A DNA stretch of 64,000 nt from Ornithodoros turicata (Eukaryota; Arthropoda; Arachnida; Ixodida; Argasidae), in the NCBI RefSeq assembly GCF_037126465.1, contig NC_088202.1, positions 100,595,962 to 100,659,961 of the forward strand. Direction: 5' to 3'. Within the stretch, counting starts at the first letter, position 1. Every line of letters begins with the position of its first letter. The notes beneath the pieces are model-generated. The model was not told the DNA's origin, did not search any database, and was given only the letters and a program-made list of their open reading frames with translations. A program made the position numbers and the translations under genes. Shown here one piece after another: positions 17,901-30,829 of the stretch.

Positions 17901-20900
17901 GGACTCCTCTCCTCTGTCTGTTTCACCCTTCGCCGTAAAACCGTAATGTCGGTTCATGTCGGTATATAGTTATATATAACGAATATGAAATGTCTACATT
18001 CAAAACCGTCTTTCGCATTTACCCGGCATAATTTGAGGCGAAGAGTTTGTGGCGGTCCGTGGACAACGTCGCACACACCCCGCTACAGACTCGCGCCACC
18101 AGAAGCAGATTTCAGTTCTGTCGACGAAGCTTGGCGTGAGACCAGGAGTTGAGAAGCGCTCCCCAACATATACGGCTTTCGAAGCATTCCATCACCATCG
18201 ATCGCAACTCATCTCCTCCTCTGCACGTGGTAACTCTGACTTATGTCCGCTGAACAATATGATGAAATGCTGCAACAGACTGTCACTCACTCTACGGTAC
18301 ACTCTCAGGAGCATAGAAAAGTACGGAAGGAAAATGGAAAAAAAGAAACATAAAATAAAAACTTCCAGACAAAATAGAGCTACAACTTGCGCCAAAAATC
18401 CGTGGAACACGCGAGCGGCGTTTTTCTCCGCGCAGCGCCACCCTAGCGGCGGCCGGAAGTAGCGGCGGCGGGAGCGGACAGGTCCATTCATTTTGAGGGG
18501 GCGCAGGGCATAACACAGGCAGCTACCTACCGTGGCGTTTGCGGCAATTACCCCACAAGGGCATGCCCGTGGAGCGTTTCACCAGGCAAATTCCTATCGC
18601 AGTTCGCAGCTGGAAGGTAACAGGAATGACACAAAGCGACAACAGTTGGCTTCTGCAGTTTCTTTTCTCGTTTTCGTTCTCGTCTTCCATTTATTTTGCC
18701 TGGGGATGACGGGCGCTGGCAAATTAAAGCGTACGATATTGACGTAGAAACAAGAGAGGGAAGAGCCAACCAAATGAAAGTTGATGCAAAGGTCAAGGTC
18801 CACTTTCATGACGTGGAAGCAAGCGCTTAGTCTAATTATACGCGTCATCTGAGTTAGACTGACCGATTAGACTGACTGCCGTTTGATTAGACTGGCCGAT
18901 TCGAAGCGAGAACCAGCTGAATCTGCTACATTATCTGCTATTAATGCTATCTGAACATTACAGTTAGATTGCTGATGCAATGCTATTGAGCCAATATCGT
19001 AGAAACCTTCAGTGGTAACTGAAAACTAAATAAAAAAAGTAAATGCAGGCAATATGTCGAAGAAAAAGAAAAGATCAGATGTCTGAGAGTGTTTAGTGTG
19101 ATCATTATGGGCAGGATTAATGCAGACTGTGAGTGGACATTATATCATTAGCGGATTGTAGTGGACATTATTATGGACAGTGTGAGTGGACACTGTTATG
19201 TCGTAAGAGTGCGGACGTACTATGGGAGACGACTATGGACGAAAGAATCGAGATGTGGACCCCGATCTTGAGCTTCAATCTTGAACTTCGCGTGCTGCAA
19301 AGCCGCTGTGGTTGGCTCGCACAAGAGCTCGGGGTGAATCACAAGCCAAAGCCAAAGTCGAAGATCGGGGCCGTGATAAACATACACTCAAAGAAAATTA
19401 ATCTAACCCAGAACTTGAAATTCATTACAATCCATTCTTACGCACATGCGAAATGCGTGCTTGGACCCTCGATATGGCGTTCTTCGATAACGTCAGTGCG
19501 ACCAGAGCCCTTGAGGGCTCGCGTGGCATAGTGGTTAAAATGACTGCGTTCCGCGCCAAGACTAGGAGGTAACAATGGGTTCGAATCCTTGCTGTGCTGT
19601 CTGCGCTTTTCCGTTACTTTCCACTCGAATGTCGGCACCGTTCCCCTGAAATCTATCCAGGACAATTACTGAACATGTAAGTATACTGTGCTCCATAGCA
19701 ATCACCAAGACAAACATTGCAGTGCGCCTTCAATGTTGCGTTTGTAAGCTTGCTACACTGTAAAATAACTGATGTTTAGCGATGTTGCATCAACATTGCA
19801 ATGTCATTTTTACAATGTTGTTTCTGTAACATTGTTACAAAATATCGAAGGCGTTCCTTAGCAAATTCACATCAGCATTGCAATGTTACGTTTTTGCAAT
19901 GTTGTTTCCACAACATTGTTGCAGCATAACGAAGGTGGCCATTAGCAACATTGCATGTCAACATTAGTGCAATGTCACTGCAGCAATTTGTGCTGGCTGG
20001 GAAGAGCACTAATTTACTTATCGTTTGACCGCAAATGACTCTTTCTGCGATAACGAGGGAACCCTCAGTTTCCAGAAGTATCCGCCCACGGCTGTTAGGT
20101 AGCTAAACGTTCGGGAATCCCGCTGCAAGCGTGCGATCTATAGTCGCCTTTACGAAGGTTGAACACAGACTTTGCTCTCAGAGAACACTCCTAGCTTTTA
20201 TAGGACAAAATAGCGTGTTGCTTATCTGAGGAGCAACACAATGCGATAAGACGCTATAGTGCCTCTCACGTTGTCAAATTTCGACGTAGTAGCCGAGGAA
20301 TCGTAATCGCTCTTGGTTAACTTCGAGACAATTTTCCGACAAAAGTCAGATTCATTGCAGAGAACATAGTAGAACACACGGAACTTCTCGAAGAATTCCG
20401 AAAACGTGATGGCCTGGCTTTCAAAACTTCATGTATGACTATGCCGGACGTATCCACCACCTCAAATACATTAAAACTGACCAAACCATCACGCCTACTG
20501 ATCCCAAAACACAAAGGAAATAATGGTCGCCAGCATTTTTTAAACTGGTTCCTTTCCTGATTCCCTCGTTTGCATGCCTTTCTGGTTCTAGCCCTCCGCT
20601 AACGGTGCCTGACATTATGACAAGGCACGATACGCAGTCTCGTTTTCTTGAAAGCTTGTGCCACATAAATGCACAGTACGTACCAGTTTAGTGGCCAATA
20701 CTTGTGGGCAGCCCTACGCCTTGTGTCGGCTACGCGTTACCGGAGATGGCACCCAGGCTGGGCGCGTGCAAATATATAAGGTCTCACAAAAAGTATTCGA
20801 GTTAAGTTAGAAAAGCAACTGAGTAGTGTACTAAATACCCAAACTTGAAAAATGTTATTAAATACTCATCGTTTTGGCGCTCTTTGGCCTTTGTTGCCTT

Positions 20901-23900
20901 TGTGCCATTAAACGCATAATCTTTCTCTCTCTCTCTCTTAAAAGGAACCCGTTACTTTCAAGACACTTCGTCGTCACAGTTGGAATTCGCTATCAATGAA
21001 ATACGACGAGCTTGAAAAGGGCAGGGCATCTGATAGCCTGCCCTGCTTTTTGTTCTTTTTTTTACACATTATCCCCAATACTGTCATCCCCAAATGTCCC
21101 CAAAACGAATGCACTGCAGAATTACAGAATTTACTGTTATTTTTCTCCTTATTGTTGCTTTATCCTCATACAGCGTTATTAATATTTTGCGTGCCCTCTC
21201 TCGCCACGGCTTTCGGCACGTGTCTTCTGTCCAGCCCGATAGAGGTCTCAATGGCTTACCGGCATACCCTTCAGGACAACACATTGCCTCATGCATGCTC
21301 CCAAACCCGAGGCGCGCTGCACACTATACCCTTTGCCAGGAGGGACGCGGTTGTCCCGAGTATCTCAGACACTAAAGCATATATACAGCGCAAAGCACAT
21401 TGCCGAGACAAAATATAATATTTCGCTAGACTAGAAGTAGACACACAGAGAAGTAGATCCAAAGTAACTTGGAAAGTGAATAGAAGTTATTGGAAAAGTT
21501 AGATTACTAAATACTGACATCTTAGTATTTACAATATACCAAGTTGCTCGCAAAGGTATTCAAGATACGTAACTTCAAGTACGCTACTCAAGTTACTGTA
21601 CAAGTGTGATTGTATGAAGTGCGCAACATTGTTTTTAGCAATGAGTTCTAAATATATGCGTTCTTAAATTTAAGATCAATGATACCAACGACTGTAGCAA
21701 TGCCTTGTGGGGCTCCAATCCATTTTGCTCCAAGGGTCTGGATGCTTCATTTATGCTCCACGAGTTCTCCAAACAAGATCACGATGGCTACTGTCTTGCA
21801 TACCTTTGGACCTATCGTGATTTTCCTGCTGGCACTCTGGGACTGGCGTACATGGCCGAGCCCTACGGCAAGTCTTAACAGTACACTGTAAAAAAAAATA
21901 TATATATATATTATACACAAGTGATTTGTTCAGTTCTGTTGCCGGCATATGTGCCGTAAAGTAATTATTGCAAAAAAAAGTGTTTGGAGTGCACCCTGCG
22001 CAGCTCCCATAAGCGAAAAGAGCCACTTACATTAAAGGTACATTAATCTGTGAAAACCCAGTCCGGAACTCTGCAGCGTGCACTCCAAACGAAACAGATT
22101 TTGTGCAGCATATATAGGTTACAGCACATTTGCCGGCAACAGAGTTAGCCGTCACTTGGGCAGTAAAAATACGGATATTGTTCTTACAGCGTACAGATCA
22201 CGCGAGTGGCATTCTTCTTTAACCGTAGTCTTACAGCATGCAACATGATTTTGTAGTGGATGACACAGGAGGCATCTGCGAGAAATTTCAGTACGGAACG
22301 ACAGTGGACTACGCAAACAAATACAGCGGTAGACTGAGCCTCAACACCGGCGTTGTGACGTTCACCAACCAGAACGCTCGCTTGCCTCACCACATCGTTC
22401 AGATCACGTTCAGCCACGAACTCGGCCACAGCTTCGGAGCTGCGGTTTGTATATTCGGATAGTATGCGCCTCGAATTACGCTAAACAGTGAGATGCTGAC
22501 TGCAATGGCGAAAACCTGCTTCATAGCGATCGTCCGTTACAGCATGATCCAGTAACGTGCACTCCCGGTCCCGAGGCTGGGAACTACCTGATGTTTGCTA
22601 GTGCGCAGATAGGAGACAAGCCGAACAACAGGAAGTTCTCCAGGTGTAGCATTGCCAGCATTGCCAGTGTACTGCATGCTCTACTAGCGGGGGAAACAGA
22701 CCGTCCTAATTGTCTACAAGGTGAGGATTCGTCTCGTAAGGACTGTAATGAAGCCTTTAGCTGAGCTCTGTCTTCACAGCGCCCTCTGGTCCATTTTGTG
22801 GCAATAAAGTAGTGGACACAGGCGAAGAATGTGATTGCGGCTACGGAATAAGAGATTGTAAGGACAAATGCTGTTACCCGAGGGAGCATGGTATAAGCAA
22901 CGCCAAAGGCTGCACGCTAAAGGCTTCTGCGTCATGCAGGTACATTACGTTAACATTGTAGACCTGAAACACCCCCGTGAATATTATAGGGGAGATGGGT
23001 TTCCGTACATCCAGGCAGAATTAGGAAGAGATTCCGAGCATTAGGACAGAAACAGGGAGAAATTGCATGCGTCTTGGCCGCGTGCTGCACGGACGCTACA
23101 CAGTGTTTGGCCTCCGTCTATGGGCGTTCTCGTTCACGTAACAATGATCTTTCATGAAACTACATGAAACTTCCCTTTTGTGCAACCTGTTCAGAAAATT
23201 CAGGAAAATGATTCACAATGCCGCGTTCATAATGACGATCACGATCTTGGCAAAGCACGGCATTCACTGTCAATAAAAGTGTAGCACTAAAGAAAGCATC
23301 CCAAATCAAAGCAACATTTTTTACTCCTTCACTTTGCCAGACACCAGCCAATGCGTTTACGCCCCTTCAGGTAAGTTTTTCATTGCGATTGTATTCGTTA
23401 AGATGATGATGTGATGATGAGTTGTACATACCTGCAGCCTGCGATGCGAACGTTGTAGGTTAATAAATCGCTTGGGGACTGCGGCTGTGCTTGGAATAAA
23501 TTCACTCCCAAAATCTGAAAAAAATGTGGATCGGGGGCAGTCAAATATCATAGACTGTTCGTGCAGCGTACGCCCCAGATGCTGCGATCTCCTCCTAATT
23601 TTGTAGAAGACTTACAAAAACATCTCGCACGTGTGCATGTCTGCGATCATGCATGTTCCTGAAGCTGATACTTCGTTCTTTTCCATACATGTGCAGCCCA
23701 TCGAACAGCGCATGCTGCACAACTGAGTGCGCTGCTCGCAGTTCTGGTTACATCTGCCGTGCTAACGACGATTGTACACACGATGCCATGTGCGAGTATC
23801 CTTTTGTAGTTCTTTCTTACACTTCACATTGTTTATGCGAGCGTTTTCTAAGTTTTCCATAATTTGGCATATAGCGGGGAAAGCTACACGTGTCCATCCA

Positions 23901-25529
23901 GTAAACCAAAGACAAATGGTACGCTGTGCAACCATGGAACTCAAATATGTCGCTCAGGAGAATGCAGGTTGTCGGTGTGCCAAAAATATGGCCTGGAACA
24001 GTGCTACCTCACGGGCGCTCACTACAACCCCGATGACATGTGCCTTATCGCCTGCAGGAAGCCTGGTATGTGCGTGGCAAAAAAACGCTAATTCCATAAT
24101 GTTCGCGTACGAGGATTCATAATTGAATTTTGGGACTGACTTTCTTTTGTGAATGAACAGGCGAACTTGCTGCATAGTAGGCGTTGTCTCTTTCGGAGTA
24201 ATATACCAATTCCGACGTTCCTGCTACTGACAAAAGCACCAACATTGCAACTCCCACACGGATTCGTTCATGGGCTCCCAATACCACTTTCTTTTGCGCC
24301 CGACTGTGAACGCGCGCTGCGCTGTCTAGATACGTCGCATGCGACACAAACTCCAACGCCATAAGCAACGTAGCAATGGAAACTTCCAAATGGAATAAGC
24401 TCCTGTCCTGCTGCTCGACGTAGGTCCAAGGAACCTGTTAGCTTGATTGGAAACGGCCTCTGCTTCCACATATTTGAATGGCCTCCGGTCATTGTGAATA
24501 CCATCGTCGCTTTGTATAACATCCATTGAACTGAACTGATCCAAGCATACAACAGTAGGTTTGACCTCACGGTATTAAATTATGTGCGAGAGAGTCATTG
24601 AGAGATGCTACGGAACTAACTAAATCGGTATTTGTCCATAATGCACTGCAACATGCAATGCAACAGGCACTGCACAGCAGCATGCACGGCAACACCCGAG
24701 CAATTCACCCATCCTTCGCAGGTCAAAACACTGACTGTAAAGAGGCATGCAAATTCGAAGCGATGAAGGAACTGTGCGGAAAAACGATGGAACCCGGAGC
24801 TGCATGCGACAATCTTTTAGGCTATTGCGACGTGTTTGGAAAGTGTCGCCCTATCGACGCTGTGGGTCCTCTGGCCAGACTACGACTGCTCATATTTGGA
24901 AGTCACATTCTCCAGAACTGGCTCATCGTAAGAGGCTCATGGTGCACGTTCGTGATAGATATTAATGCGTGTTGAAATGTCGTTATTTTTTTTAGAAGTA
25001 CTGGTACCTGACACTTCTCGGAGCGGTGTCAGTAGCGACTCTGATGGGAATATTCATTCGCGTGTGCTCTATCCATACTTCCAGCAGCAACCCCAACCTA
25101 GCACCTCGCAGGAAATTATCGCAAAGCATTAGGCATCCGTTGGATGTGATCAAGGAGACGGTAAGAGCTTGAGTGCATTCTCAATTGGAACTATACATAT
25201 ATTTGTGCTGTGTGCTTAGTGCTATAGCTATGCGCTTAGTGTGGTATGTACTTGAAGAAGCGGTATCGTACAGATGAAAATTATGTGTGCCAAAACCTTA
25301 CAAATGCGGCATAACTGCCTCAAAACTGCCTGGCGTTCATGGTGCACGCCAGTAGTCGTAGGTCGTCTCATTGGGTAATTTCAATGCTCTTGTAGCCTTT
25401 CTTGATTTTGCACTCTCAGATATCTGCTACATTCATACTGTCCACGAGATTATTTATTGCATTAATTTTTTTCAGATGCTGTCTTTCAGAGATATCCGAA
25501 TGTCCTCCTCGTCATATGTACACGTATAA
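14934..25529 (+). CDS. ADAM10/Kuzbanian-like membrane metalloprotease, 14 exons
   Basis: Exons read: 14934-14994, 15051-15195, 16110-16231, 16920-17155, 17310-17612, 21675-21871, 22237-22444, 22543-22720, 22780-22939, 23697-23795, 23875-24065, 24722-24927, 24996-25160, 25476-25529. All phases match and the sum is 2325 nt (774 residues), close to the family size. Exon 1 is a signal peptide ([12 protein letters not shown]). The prodomain begins with [13 protein letters not shown] and holds RRRR and PKRR furin-type sites. The catalytic domain has [20 protein letters not shown] and the zinc motif [10 protein letters not shown], whose third His comes from the next exon. The disintegrin-like domain has EECDCGY, followed by a Cys-rich region ([19 protein letters not shown]), a transmembrane helix in exon 13 ([18 protein letters not shown]) and a short tail ([13 protein letters not shown]). 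ADAM10 sheds Notch and other surface proteins. The last exon is the least certain part. Confidence 0.88.
16212..16493 (-). other. Unassigned minus-strand open frame inside the ADAM gene
   Basis: Ninety-three codons run opposite to the ADAM gene and overlap its third exon by 20 bases. The composition ([40 protein letters not shown]) looks protein-like, with four Cys. It could be an exon of a nested gene or a fragment of a mobile element. I do not recognise it. Confidence 0.25.
19510..19690 (+). mobile_element. tRNA-derived SINE
   Basis: The tRNA-like head has a box A (TGGCATAGTGG) near 19523 and a box B (GGTTCGAATCC) near 19578. The body (CGGCACCGTTCCCCTGAAATC) is shared with the SINE at 44549. 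It is not a functional tRNA because the stem pairing is poor and a SINE body follows. It resembles the tick Ruka type. Confidence 0.75.
19745..19995. repeat. AACATTGCAATGTTG repeat region
   Basis: Three to four ~85-bp units contain the self-complementary core AACATTGCAATGT(T) and GTTGTTTC(T/C)(A/G)CAACATTGTT. It starts with ACACTGTAAAA, like the MITE at 21877. It is probably an internally repetitive non-autonomous DNA transposon. Confidence 0.55.
21877..22200. mobile_element. MITE with ~80-bp terminal inverted repeats in an ADAM intron
   Basis: The left arm (ACACTGTAAAAAAAAATAT ... CTGTTGCCGGCATATGTGC) pairs with the right arm read in reverse (ACGCTGTAAGAACAATAT ... CTGTTGCCGGCAAATGTGC). A second inner pair, GTTTGGAGTGCAC and GTGCACTCCAAAC, gives a nested fold. 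It lies between exons 6 and 7. Confidence 0.7.
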
Positions 25530-27289
25530 CTGTGTGGATTCTGTGTGGAGTTTTTGTGATTTAGATTGCAATTGAATTGCTCTGATATATTAAATCAACC
25601 GACATCACACGCTGCCGAAGGGAAGGGTTTGCAGCCCGGTTTCGTAGTTGACTCACGTCATGCTGCATTATCATGTGGCCTAACGCTAAAAGACATTCGA
25701 ACACACGCTATCGTGGTTGCGCGTCTTGTCAGGCATGCTGTGACCTCAATGTGTGTTTCAGCATGGGATAAGGTTGGGGGCTTGACACGTGTGTTGGGTG
25801 AGGGGATGGGGTGAGAGCGTTCGTGGAGGGGTATGTTAAGTGTAATAAACCTGCAATTCAACGCTTGCTCCGTCTTTTTCTTCGCTGTGGCTGTCCCTTT
25901 GCGGTGGAACGGTTCGGTATATTCGACAACTCGTGAGCGGTAGAACTGCAATCAAATTCAGCACCAGCATACCCACGTGAGCAGAAACAATGTACGTGTG
26001 GCAGGTTTTCTCTATAACAAAGAAAGACTGTTCAAAAGTAACGTACGCTCCAGGTGGTGGTGCAATGTGCCATGCAAGGTGAAGTTTGTGCATTTTACCA
26101 CTGGAGTGGTAAATACGTGGGAAGCAAGGACGACATGGTGTAAGTGAAATCTTGATGTGTCCAAAGAAACATGCATGCTTTAGTTTCAATTTTAGTTTTC
26201 CAGTGTCCAGAGTCTTGACTTATTACCTTAAATTGAGACTCGGGTCATTGGAAAACGAAAATTGACGGGAAGTCAATATGTACAGGTCTGAAGTTAGCTT
26301 CATACCCAGCAAACTGTGTTCATATAGTGCGAAGCAGTTGCACTTACTGGTCAGAACGTTAAGTACCTGGTGGATCACACTTATAGGTTGTAAGTATAAA
26401 ACGGCCAAAAGAAAGCCTCATCTTTGCTCAATATTGGTGTGACCAGTATAGCAACCTAGTATGGTGTGACCCATAGTTTTCTCGCGACGTAAAGCTACGA
26501 ACTTTTATTTAGCGTAATTATGTAGGAAGTGGTATCCAGCATTAAAAGTACAGTAGAACATTGTCACACATGGAACCTCTTGTCGGATAAATTTGAAGAA
26601 ACTGCATTGGAGTGTGCTTTGGGGAATCTGAAAGCTTTCAAGGATGCTAAGAATGACCTTCCACTTTGAAGGTTTTCGAATTCATGCGATTAACGTGCCA
26701 TGCTAACAGCGCCCTTGACATCTTTGTCATAAAAGGTGTGGTGGAGGAAAGGGCCCGTGAGGGCGCTTCATTGAGGGAGAGGAAGGAGGCATGTGGAAGA
26801 TGCTCTAATACAACGGGATACTCATAACACATAATTAAACAACATTAAAACTCTGGCAACAAAAGTGAAGCAACTAGCACATGGGAAGCATCGGTATGAT
26901 AAAGCCTTGTTGAAACGAAGCTTGGGGGTGTGACATAGTAACAATGTCTCGCGGGGGTATGCAAAGGGGTGTGCAGAGATTCTGCATGGTATAGTAGATT
27001 CGACTAGAGAGAGAAGGGCGAGATATCTGCCTGCACGTCTGCATCTCCCGCAGCAATGGCGGCACATCTGCAAACTTTACACTTGCGCGAATGCTCCGTA
27101 GGACTCCTATAACTCCGCGGCGTCTGTGTTGCCAAACGACGTGGACGACATCACCTGAGACGCGCTGTAAAGACGATGAGCGATCTGTAGCACGGCCGAA
27201 TGGGTAATATCCGCTCGTTGGTTGGTAGCCAAGGTCGTGCGGAAGACTAGGATGTGATGGGTCTCTAATCCTACCACCGGCTTTCCTTA
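25530..27289. other. Intergenic DNA after the ADAM gene
   Basis: No coding region can be supported. A ~30-bp-arm hairpin at 26187-26266 (ATTTTAGTTTTCCAGTG ... ATTGGAAAACGAAAAT) is the only clear structure. Confidence 0.45.
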
Positions 27290-27625
27290 GGTTTTCTGGC
27301 AGACTTTTCCGACGAGTGTCTGTATACAGTTCACACTAAAGTACGCCCAGGACGCACATCAATCCCCTATCCCTTCCCCAACAACACCAAATAGCATCTG
27401 ATGTGCGAGTAATGTCCTAACGATGGATATCCCTCGGATGTCCACCGGACGTACGAATCCGTTAGCACATTATTCGTACATCCAGAGGATATTCGGTGTT
27501 GTTGGGGTTCTTCCTGGTGCCCTTTCTCCGTCTTCGCACGTCTGCACTCCGCTCGTAGCTCATAGTTACTTCATGGCGCTAACACGGAATCAAAAAGGAG
27601 CACACATTAGGGAGTTATAGCACAT
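27290..27625 (+). mobile_element. SINE fragment with a nested foldback element
   Basis: SINE tail pieces (CGCCCAGGACGCAC near 27345 and GGCGCTAACACGGAA near 27576) are shared with copies near 32600 and 42905. Between them, 27383-27515 forms an imperfect palindrome: CCAACAACACCAAATAGCAT on the left and ATATTCGGTGTTGTTGG on the right. Confidence 0.55.
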
Positions 27626-30600
27626 CAGAAGCGCTCTAGGAAAACTGAATAGAATGAATGAATGAATAGAATCAAACTCAAGATTCAAGAATATTCATGT
27701 CACTTTCAAAGCTATACGACAAATCAAGCTGTCAAATCAAAGATCAACAGCATGATCTCAGCCACTTCAAAGGAAACAGGTGCTTGGATTATGTTTTCGG
27801 AACCGTTATCGTAAAGTCATTCCCGTGTGGTAAATCTCCGAACTAGACCGGCGCCGCAATAAAGAAACAAACGAGGGGGAGTGTGTGCATCACGAGAGTG
27901 AGGGACTCCCCTCCGTCTCCAAGCAGCGCGACGCGACGCGACTACACTGAAACCCCAAAAACGCATTAGAGAAATGTTTCTTCACTTCAATGGAAATGTT
28001 GCAGGAGCTAGCCGAAGTGCTCCTCATACCGTATTGATGACTGTCTGCTGAGAGCGGATGAGTTTCATGCTTTCTTCATGCTGCCGGATTCGTACTGACA
28101 GTCTGCCACAGACCGTGATGGCGTGATACTGCGCAGGAAAATGGCGCGATCTAAAAATGTATTGTCGTCTTGTTCGAGTACTAAAGCTCACCGAAGAGAC
28201 ACGGAATAAGAAACCATCCCGTGATGTAAGCAAACTTGGAATACGTGCACAGCGATTTCGCTGTCATCAGCTTATCGTCAGATGATGGTATTGTTTCTTT
28301 TTGAGAACATGTGCGGTGGGGATAATCGAACGGGTAATGTGGAGCCAATTAGACGGTGTGCAAACGGTTTGCAAGATCCCAAGACCAAGCTTTCAGGGCA
28401 GGCACGCGCCTTTTCGCCAACATTGCACTGCTATGCTGAGCGTCTTTGATGTGAAAGCATCCCGTTTAGCCCTGAGGCAAGCAGAAAGTATCACTCGTTT
28501 GCGTGCAACATCCCTCGCGCAGCAGCTCATAGTGCATATATTTTACGACATTCTTAAAACCGTTCTGATTAAACAATCTTGTGAGCCAGCCACGTACGGT
28601 CTATGACATTGGCCAGATTGAACATTCATCACAACATAATGAGCAAATAAAAGTGATCGCCAAGAAATAAGAGAAAACTCTAAGCACGAACACGAAAAAT
28701 GAGCATAAAGGTACGTCCTCACAAAGGTAAACCATTAGGCAAAGCACAAGCCATCGGCATTGTGAGGACGCACCATTACATGATGAAAGAAGGAAGAATG
28801 TGTTTGTCCTTTCTATGTGTTGCAGCCTCAGAACATCAATTCCCATCATACATCATTAAGTTGCAGCATGCTGTTGTTGCTGATCAAACACCATCTGTTC
28901 GTGCCGCACGACCCGCCGGACTGGTGACAGACATTCAATACCGCCCTTTCCATCTTCACCATCATTCGTTCCCAAAAAGCAATGCGGCAGTGTACCCCCA
29001 CTACGGCGGTGAATCGCCCACCTCACCTAACGTATATGTGTGTGTGTGCACCACCCAGCTGCGGACGGATGGACCACAGTTAATGTTCAACATGAAGTTT
29101 GTTATCATAGATCTCTTCGCTGTAACGCGGGTGCTTGTAGGTGCATCGAAGCAAAAAGAGTAATAGCAGCCTTCAGGAACGACTTTCCAGATGGCACAGA
29201 ACACATTTTTTGGGTGTTTTGCATAAAATTTTTGGACGATAAGCACAAGGGAAAACATTGCATTTCATCTAGCCCCAGGAGTGTCTTTGGTGCTGGTCCT
29301 ATATTTGCCCGTGTGCAGGGAACAAATCGTGTGGTTGTCTTATATGTCCTCTCACAAGGTATTTCGTCTTTTCCGAGCACGATCTTCGTCGCAAAGTGGA
29401 GGATCAGGGTTCGGCGACCCAAACAACGTGTCTTTCGTGCTCCTGTACCTATTACGTGTGGAAACAGGAAGTTCCTTGCTTGAAAAGGGTCCATTTAGCC
29501 TCGCTTGACTCTGTACACGTCATTTTACCCGCCCCATGTTGTGAGGTAGTACTTGTAGCGGCCAACATCGCAACTACCCCTTAACCCAGCACGCCCGTAC
29601 GCTGCGTACCCAGGTCTCTGTTTGTAGTGGGTCGTGGTTTTCGTGTAACGCGTCTTGCTATAGCATGTAGGTGTTTAATTCGTCTAAAATAGCATGAACC
29701 GTGAACCTGGCGCCACGCGCCGCGCTATTCAAAATAATTCGCAATCGTACTTGTTGAAACTTTCAGAATTATTTTAATTTCATTTTATTGAGGTTTACTG
29801 TAATAACCTCGTTCCCTTATTTTTAAAATAATTTTAGAAGTACACAATTGCGGCAGCACTGGACACAGAACTGTGCTAGCCAACGGGCACTTGGGAAAAC
29901 TGCATTGCTAAGTGTACTACTAAACTTCAAAAGAACCGCAGGTGGTCGAAATTAACCGCGGTCCTACCCTACTGCACGTGTAGCATGTCACCACACAAGT
30001 AGGCTGTCTCACCTTACATGTAAACAACTCCTAATTAATTAACTACTTAAGGCGAGTCGAAAGCAGCGTGTCGAAGCAATGTACACTTCTACGGGCAGGA
30101 ACCAAACATACCACGCTCCATCATGTGACGACAACAAGTCACAGGACGAATCGCAACTATCAACCGTAAATTACGCTAACACAACAGCAGATGAAGCTTG
30201 CTAGGAAATTTGTTTGTTGTCGTCGTATGATGGAGTTGTATCAACCTACCCAACTGTTCTCATATACCACATGCTCCTATGCCGACTGGGCAGGATTGAT
30301 GCAATTTATTTATTCCATCATTGAATAAGTTATTTAAATAAATATATTTGCTGATGAGCGGCATGCGGGTTGCACATCAAAGGTTCTCACTTGTTCCCGG
30401 AACAATGTCACTCACACAATGGCGACCTGGTTGTCACATGTTTGTCCTGGTAATTATAGGTCCGCACGGATGTCATGGCGATATGTGATGGAACGGTGAT
30501 CACGACTGGTCACAGGGAACTGTATACGGATCGACAAACACTACAAATGGCATCGAACAAGATGTGCACTACGTATGCATGTTGTACACACAGCACAGTG

Positions 30601-30829
30601 TGACCTCTAGATGGATCAGCACTGCATTCCGGTGTTGAGGTTCTCGCTTGATGTCATAAAGTAGAACTGGCTCAGCTTGTGAACTCTGGGAGGTGGAGGC
30701 ATGCACGCAGCGATCTCAGTGATCATCAGTGATCACGTCGTCGCTTCGTACGGGCATCATGTCGCCCCGCCGTATCACCGTAGGTGTGACGCTCTCGTTG
30801 TGTTGCTTTGTCCAACACGGGGTAGACTT
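27626..30829. other. Intergenic DNA between the ADAM and channel genes
   Basis: No supported gene is visible. It contains a segment near 28980-29030 (GCAGTGTACCCCCACTACGGCGG context) that recurs near 37145-37190, so a dispersed repeat is present. The part next to 30829 is probably the 3' UTR of the minus-strand channel gene. Confidence 0.45.

Larger units (their letters stand above)
17613..21674. other. Large ADAM intron with repeats
   Basis: This 4-kb intron separates the first catalytic-domain exon from the exon starting at 21675. Apart from the SINE and AATGTTGC repeat listed separately, it holds a short CT run near 20924-20937 and no supported coding region. Confidence 0.6.

Noticed and set aside
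21861..21872. GC-AG intron donor (GGCAAGT) at the end of ADAM exon 6
   Set aside because: It would give the wrong phase for the next exon. The GT two bases later (AA|GTCTTA) keeps frame.
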